Source: Enterococcus italicus DSM 15952
GTDB lineage: Bacteria > Bacillota > Bacilli > Lactobacillales > Enterococcaceae
Assembly (NCBI RefSeq): GCF_000185365.1
Contig: NZ_GL622241.1
Span: forward strand, 560,499 to 610,860
Direction of reading: 5' to 3'
Length of the DNA: 50,362 bases
A model generated the notes under the pieces. It did no database searches. It saw only the letters and a program-made list of their open reading frames with translations, and had not been told where the DNA came from. Shown piece after piece: positions 45,993-50,362 of this stretch. The translations under genes were made by a program, and so were the position numbers. The first letter of the stretch is position 1. Each line of letters opens with the position of its first letter.

Positions 45993-46649
45993 TTATTTCC
46001 CTCCTTTCTCAGTGTTCTTTTTTGCTGGAAGAATTTCTCCACGATAGATCCACACTTTAACTCCTAGTTTTCCGTATGTTGTATCTGCTTCTTCCCATGC
46101 GTAATCAATATCCGCACGTAATGTGTGTAATGGAACTGTTCCTTCAGAGTATCCTTCGCTACGAGCAATATCTGCACCGTTTAAACGACCTGATACTTGA
46201 GTTTTGATTCCTTTAGCGCCAGCACGCATTGAGCGTTGAATTGCTTGTTTTTGTGCACGACGGAAAGCTACACGACCTTCTAATTGACGGGCGATGCCTT
46301 CGCCAACTAATTTTGCATCTAAATCTGGTTTTTTGATTTCCACGATGTTGATGTGTACTTTTTTACCAGTTAATTTGTTTAATTCTTTTCTTAGGTTTTC
46401 GACTTCAGATCCACCTTTACCGATAACCATACCTGGTCTAGCTGTGTGAATTGATACGTTCACGCGATTTGCAGCGCGTTCGATTTCAACTGTCGACACA
46501 GCGGCATCAGCAAGTTTAGATGCGATGAATTTACGAATTCTTAAATCTTCGTGTAGAAAATCAGCATACTCTTTTTCAGCATACCATTTTGCATCCCAGT
46601 CACGGATAATGCCTACACGCATTCCAATTGGATGTACTTTTTGACCCAC
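45993..46649 (-). CDS. rpsC: 30S ribosomal protein S3
   Basis: 218 residues with a KH domain ([19 protein letters not shown]) and the C-terminal [13 protein letters not shown]. It lines the mRNA entry channel. It ends two bases before rplP. Confidence 0.98.
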   Translation of the reverse strand: MGQKVHPIGMRVGIIRDWDAKWYAEKEYADFLHEDLRIRKFIASKLADAAVSTVEIERAANRVNVSIHTARPGMVIGKGGSEVENLRKELNKLTGKKVHINIVEIKKPDLDAKLVGEGIARQLEGRVAFRRAQKQAIQRSMRAGAKGIKTQVSGRLNGADIARSEGYSEGTVPLHTLRADIDYAWEEADTTYGKLGVKVWIYRGEILPAKKNTEKGGK

Positions 46650-46662
46650 TGAATGTCCCTCC

Positions 46663-47010
46663 TTATTTTTCTGATACGACTACGGTGATGTGACTTGTAC
46701 GTTTGTTGATTGGTGAAGCTGAACCTTTTGCACGTGGACGGAAACGTTTCATAGTTGGTCCTTCGTTTACAAATGCTTCAGATACTACCAAGTTCTCAAC
46801 GTCTAAATCAAAGTTGTTTTCTGCATTCGCAATAGCTGACATTAGGACTTTTTCAATAACCCCTGCAGCTTTGTTCGGCGTGAACTTTAAGATTGCAATT
46901 GCTTCAGCAACATTTTTCCCTCTGATTAAATCAATCACAATACGTGATTTGCGAGGAGAAACGCGAACTGTTTTTGCAGTTGCTTTAGCTGACGTAATTT
47001 GTTCTGCCAT
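46663..47010 (-). CDS. rplV: 50S ribosomal protein L22
   Basis: 115 residues. [18 protein letters not shown] and the tunnel-loop region ending [21 protein letters not shown] are diagnostic; the loop (macrolide-relevant) appears ordinary. Confidence 0.98.
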   Translation of the reverse strand: MAEQITSAKATAKTVRVSPRKSRIVIDLIRGKNVAEAIAILKFTPNKAAGVIEKVLMSAIANAENNFDLDVENLVVSEAFVNEGPTMKRFRPRAKGSASPINKRTSHITVVVSEK

Positions 47011-47030
47011 TCTTATATCCTCCCCTCAAA

Positions 47031-47309
47031 TTAACGTTTTGTTTTCTTATCATCACTTGCGTGACCACGATAAGTTCTAGTTGGTGCAAATTCACCTAAT
47101 TTATGTCCTACCATGTCTTCTTGGACGTAAACTGGTACATGTTTACGGCCATCATAGACGGCAATTGTAAATCCTACAAAACTCGGGAAGATTGTCGAAC
47201 GACGTGACCAAGTTTTGATAACTTTTTTCTTTTCAGCACCTTGTTGTGCGTCGACCTTTTTCATCAAATGATCATCGACAAAAGGTCCTTTCTTTAAACT
47301 ACGACCCAT
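47031..47309 (-). CDS. rpsS: 30S ribosomal protein S19
   Basis: 92 residues; [18 protein letters not shown] and [16 protein letters not shown] are diagnostic. It pairs with S13 in the small-subunit head. Confidence 0.98.
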   Translation of the reverse strand: MGRSLKKGPFVDDHLMKKVDAQQGAEKKKVIKTWSRRSTIFPSFVGFTIAVYDGRKHVPVYVQEDMVGHKLGEFAPTRTYRGHASDDKKTKR

Positions 47310-47351
47310 GGTGAACCTCCTCTCAAAATGTGCGACACATGGTCAAAGAAA

Positions 47352-48185
47352 TTATTTAGTGTTACGACGACGAACGATAAGTTTGTCTGATTTTGCTTTT
47401 TTGTTACGAGTTTTGTATCCAAGAGCTGGTTGACCCCATGGAGATACTGGAGCTTTACGTCCAACTGGAGCTTTACCTTCACCACCACCGTGTGGGTGAT
47501 CATTAGGGTTCATTACGCTACCACGAACCGTTGGGCGTTTGCGCATCCAACGAGAACGACCGGCTTTACCGATGTTGATTAATTCGTGTTGTTCGTTACC
47601 AACAGCACCGATTGTTGCACGACAAGTAGCTAAGATCATACGAACTTCGCCTGAGTTCAAGCGGATTAATACGTATTTTCCTTCTTTACCTAATACTTGA
47701 GCGCTTGTACCAGCTGAACGGATTAATTGTCCGCCTTTACCTGGTTTCATTTCGATATTGTGGACAACTGTACCAACTGGAATGTTTGCCAATGGTAATG
47801 CGTTCCCTACTTTAATATCTGCTTCAGGTCCAGAAACGACAGTCATGCCAACTTCTAATCCTTTTGGTGCTAAGATGTATGCTTTTACTCCATCTTCGTA
47901 ATGTACTAATGCAATATTAGCAGAACGGTTTGGATCATACTCAATTGTTTTTACTGTAGCAACAACGTTGTCTTTGTTACGTTTGAAGTCAACTAAACGG
48001 TATTGACGTTTGTGACCGCCACCTTGATGGCGAACTGTAATACGTCCGTTGTTGTTACGACCGGCATTATTTTTCAATGGTGCCAACAATGTTTTTTCTG
48101 GTGTTGAAGTAGTGATTTCCGCGAAATCAGAACTTGTCATATTGCGGCGACCATTTGAGGTAGGTTTGTACTTTTTAATAGCCAC
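47352..48185 (-). CDS. rplB: 50S ribosomal protein L2
   Basis: 277-residue core protein near the peptidyl transferase centre. The C-terminal [19 protein letters not shown] holds the conserved His region. The N-terminal [13 protein letters not shown] is typical. Confidence 0.98.
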   Translation of the reverse strand: MAIKKYKPTSNGRRNMTSSDFAEITTSTPEKTLLAPLKNNAGRNNNGRITVRHQGGGHKRQYRLVDFKRNKDNVVATVKTIEYDPNRSANIALVHYEDGVKAYILAPKGLEVGMTVVSGPEADIKVGNALPLANIPVGTVVHNIEMKPGKGGQLIRSAGTSAQVLGKEGKYVLIRLNSGEVRMILATCRATIGAVGNEQHELINIGKAGRSRWMRKRPTVRGSVMNPNDHPHGGGEGKAPVGRKAPVSPWGQPALGYKTRNKKAKSDKLIVRRRNTK

Positions 48186-48226
48186 GTCTTTTTTCCCTCC
48201 TATTAATTTTTTTGAATAAATGATGC

Positions 48227-48514
48227 TTATTCAGCAGCGAATAATTCGATTTCTTTTGAAGCTTCAGTTAATGTTACAACCGCTTTGCGGCGTTTTTTTG
48301 TGTATCCTGCATATTTACCCATACGTTTAAATTTAGGACGCACGTTGATGATGTTTACGTTTTTCACTTCAACACCAAATGCTGCTTCAACAGCTTGTTT
48401 CACTAAAGTCTTGTTTGCGCGAGTGTCTACTTCGAAAGTGTATTTCTTTTCGTCCATGGCTAACATTGATTTTTCAGTGATAACTGGTTTTTTGATAATA
48501 TCTAGTAAGTTCAT
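48227..48514 (-). CDS. rplW: 50S ribosomal protein L23
   Basis: 95-residue tunnel-exit protein, the docking site for SRP and trigger factor. [12 protein letters not shown] is diagnostic. Its ATG overlaps the rplD stop (TAATG). Confidence 0.98.
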   Translation of the reverse strand: MNLLDIIKKPVITEKSMLAMDEKKYTFEVDTRANKTLVKQAVEAAFGVEVKNVNIINVRPKFKRMGKYAGYTKKRRKAVVTLTEASKEIELFAAE

Positions 48515-49137
48515 TATGCAAGCACCTCCTCAATTTGAGTAAGAGCAGTTTGCGTTGCCAACACTTTGTTGTTTGATACAACGTCTAGGACGCTTACGTT
48601 ATCAGCAGAAACAACAGAAACGTTTGGTAAGTTACGTGCAGACAATGCTACGAAGTCGTTTCCTTCTTCTAATACTACTAATACTTTTGCGTCAATAGAC
48701 AAGTTAGCAAGAACTTGTTTAAATTCTTTTGTTTTTGGTGCATCAAAGCTTAATGCTTCAACAGCTACCAAGTTATTTGAAGCAACTTTTTCTGATAAAA
48801 CAGATTTCATTGCTAAGCGACGAACTTTTTTAGGAAGTTTGTAGCTGTATGAACGTGGTGTTGGTCCAAATACAACGCCACCTCCACGCCATTGTGGTGA
48901 ACGGATTGAACCTTGACGGGCACGACCTGTTCCTTTTTGGCGCCATGGTTTACGGCCACCACCACGAACAGCGCTACGATTTTTCACAGCGTGTGTTCCT
49001 TGTCTTAATGAAGCACGTTGCATGATGATTGCATCAAAGACAACTGATTCATTTGGTTCAATTCCGAAGATTTCTTCGTTTAAAGTAATTTCGCCATTTT
49101 GGCTTCCATCTTGTTTAAATAATGCTACATTCGGCAT
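48514..49137 (-). CDS. rplD: 50S ribosomal protein L4
   Basis: 207 residues. The tunnel loop [19 protein letters not shown] is diagnostic. L4 is the autogenous repressor of the S10 operon in E. coli; the structured rpsJ leader here could be a related control, but this is not shown. Confidence 0.98.
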   Translation of the reverse strand: MPNVALFKQDGSQNGEITLNEEIFGIEPNESVVFDAIIMQRASLRQGTHAVKNRSAVRGGGRKPWRQKGTGRARQGSIRSPQWRGGGVVFGPTPRSYSYKLPKKVRRLAMKSVLSEKVASNNLVAVEALSFDAPKTKEFKQVLANLSIDAKVLVVLEEGNDFVALSARNLPNVSVVSADNVSVLDVVSNNKVLATQTALTQIEEVLA

Positions 49138-49166
49138 TCCTTAGTTCCTCCTTTCTTCCTATCTAC

Positions 49167-49796
49167 TTATTTAGCTTTCACAGCTGATTTTATTGTAATC
49201 AATGATTTTTTCGCTCCAGGAACGTTACCTTTGATTAGGATAACATTGCGTTCAGCATCAACACGAACGATTTCCAAGTTTTGGATTGTTACGCGGTTGC
49301 CGCCCATACGACCTGCCAAGTGTTTGTTTTTAAACACGCGGTTTGGTGCAACTGGACCCATTGATCCAGGACGACGGTGGTAACGAGAACCGTGAGCCAT
49401 TGGGCCGCGGCTTTGTCCGTGACGTTTGATAACGCCTTGGAATCCTTTACCTTTAGTTGTTCCTGTCACGTCAACGATGTCTCCAGCTTGAAATGCGTCA
49501 ACTTTAATTTCTGATCCTACTTCTAAGCCCTCTAGCTCAACATCCTTGAATTCGCGAATGAAGCGCTTAGGAGCCGTGTTTGCTTTTGCAACATGACCTT
49601 TCGCAGGTTTGTTACTTAAAACTTCACGTAAATCTTGGTAACCAACTTGAACAGCTTCGTAGCCGTCGTTTTCAACAGTTTTTAATTGTAGGACTACGTT
49701 TGGTGTAGCTTCTACAACTGTTACTGGAATAAGTTCACCTGATTCAGTGAAGATTTGAGTCATTCCCACTTTTTTCCCTAAGATTCCTTTGGTCAT
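49167..49796 (-). CDS. rplC: 50S ribosomal protein L3
   Basis: 209 residues; [14 protein letters not shown] at the start and [20 protein letters not shown] (the loop reaching the peptidyl transferase centre) are diagnostic. It starts 22 bases after rpsJ. Confidence 0.98.
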   Translation of the reverse strand: MTKGILGKKVGMTQIFTESGELIPVTVVEATPNVVLQLKTVENDGYEAVQVGYQDLREVLSNKPAKGHVAKANTAPKRFIREFKDVELEGLEVGSEIKVDAFQAGDIVDVTGTTKGKGFQGVIKRHGQSRGPMAHGSRYHRRPGSMGPVAPNRVFKNKHLAGRMGGNRVTIQNLEIVRVDAERNVILIKGNVPGAKKSLITIKSAVKAK

Positions 49797-49818
49797 GATT
49801 ACACCTCCATCTTAATTT

Positions 49819-50127
49819 TTATAGTTTAATTTCAATGTTCACACCAGACGGTAAGTCAAGCTTCATTAAAGCATCAACTGTTTTTGGTGTTGGATTCACA
49901 ATGTCGATTAGACGTTTGTGTGTACGCATTTCGAATTGTTCGCGTGAATCTTTGTATTTATGTGTCGCACGGATAACTGTGTAAAGACTACGTTCAGTTG
50001 GTAATGGAATTGGACCAGATACGTCAGCTCCAGTTCTTTTTGCAGTTTCTACGATTTTATCCGCTGATTGATCTAAAATACGATGTTCATACGCTTTTAA
50101 ACGGATACGAATTTTTTGTTTTGCCAT
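49819..50127 (-). CDS. rpsJ: 30S ribosomal protein S10
   Basis: 102 residues; [21 protein letters not shown] and the [16 protein letters not shown] region are diagnostic. S10 (NusE) also serves in transcription antitermination. The ATG at 50127 follows AAGGAGGG; a longer frame from 50202 runs through the structured leader and is rejected. It is the first gene of the 14-kb ribosomal cluster. Confidence 0.98.
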   Translation of the reverse strand: MAKQKIRIRLKAYEHRILDQSADKIVETAKRTGADVSGPIPLPTERSLYTVIRATHKYKDSREQFEMRTHKRLIDIVNPTPKTVDALMKLDLPSGVNIEIKL

Positions 50128-50182
50128 TGTTTTCCCTCCTTCGCCTATTTTAAAAGTAGACATAGCTCCACGAAAATTTTCC

Positions 50183-50259
50183 GTCACGCTCGTCCATGGC
50201 AAAGCGTCCGGGCGTGTCGCAACCTCTCGTTTCCTAGCCGGCAGAAATTCTTTTCTACC
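50183..50259 (-). promoter_or_regulatory. Structured leader of the S10 operon
   Basis: Two stems lie between the promoter and rpsJ. GTCACGCTCG (50183-50192) pairs with CGGGCGTGTC (50209-50218), nine of ten pairs, and GGCAGAAA (50240-50247) pairs with TTTCTACC (50252-50259), eight pairs with one G-U. The leader is about 160 bases, long for a simple 5' end, and GC-richer than its surroundings. A ribosomal-protein-responsive leader is plausible. Confidence 0.55.
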
Positions 50260-50295
50260 AGTACTATTCCTATTTTTTTGAACAGCACCTTTATG

Positions 50296-50324
50296 ATTAT
50301 AGTATGTTTTTTCTGCAATAGCAA
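50296..50324 (-). promoter_or_regulatory. Promoter of the S10-spc-alpha cluster
   Basis: On the minus strand TTGCTA (50324-50319), a 17-base spacer and TATAAT (50301-50296). It is the only promoter seen upstream of rpsJ; the 38 bases to the right edge are AT-rich, with nothing else recognised. Confidence 0.85.
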
Positions 50325-50362
50325 GAACTTTCTACCAAAAAATCAAAGAAATAAAAAACTTT

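Noticed and set aside
50128-50202. N-terminal extension of S10 starting at 50202
   Set aside because: The extra 25 residues match no S10, run through leader stems, and the AAGGAGGG site fits the ATG at 50127.

Overview
The window is low-GC Gram-positive chromosome, almost certainly from a lactic acid bacterium of the Enterococcaceae (Enterococcus or a close relative). The evidence is strong AGGAGG ribosome binding sites, many extended -10 promoters, a fused GshAB glutathione enzyme, an oppDFBCA operon, LytSR-LrgAB, a plsX-linked acyl carrier protein, and an S10-spc-alpha ribosomal operon running without map straight into the shared ECF transporter module. The genus is inferred from gene content only. 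I see no phage, insertion sequence, CRISPR array, rRNA or tRNA, and essentially everything is core genome.

Layout. 0-3.4 kb: bioY (+) behind a palindromic operator, then a minus-strand three-gene group (Fe-S-biosynthesis-domain protein, metallophosphoesterase, UPF0637 protein) and yueI-like gene (+). The phosphoesterase is split by an in-frame TAA. 3.4-5.7 kb: gshAB. 5.8-12 kb: rnc-smc-HAD phosphatase-ftsY operon. 12.1-15.9 kb: lytSR and lrgAB. 16-21.9 kb: oppDFBCA with a strong promoter and a hairpin-bearing leader. 22-27.6 kb: yloU-fakA-recG-plsX-acpP, joining exogenous fatty-acid activation to phosphatidic acid synthesis. 27.9-32.5 kb (+): rpmB, a YfhO-family membrane protein and glnA with a GlnR box. 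32.6-35.9 kb: ecfA1-ecfA2-ecfT and truA. 36-50.3 kb: the complete S10-spc-alpha cluster, transcribed right to left from a promoter at about 50.3 kb.

How the genes connect. BioY is the biotin-binding subunit that needs an EcfA1-EcfA2-EcfT module, and that module lies at the other end of the window. FakA phosphorylates incoming fatty acids, while PlsX and the acyl carrier protein exchange acyl groups with acyl-phosphate. Opp imports peptides, GlnA assimilates ammonium and GshAB makes glutathione. The LytSR pair most likely controls the adjacent LrgAB membrane proteins.

No obvious new multi-gene system is present. The least ordinary signals are the nonsense-interrupted phosphoesterase, a multi-stem RNA-like element directly after rplQ (candidate L17 downstream element), a family of long hairpins at all three convergent gene junctions, the wide-spaced bioY operator, and structured leaders before rpsJ, infA and oppD. 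All coordinates and starts come from reading the sequence by eye. No database or folding program was used.
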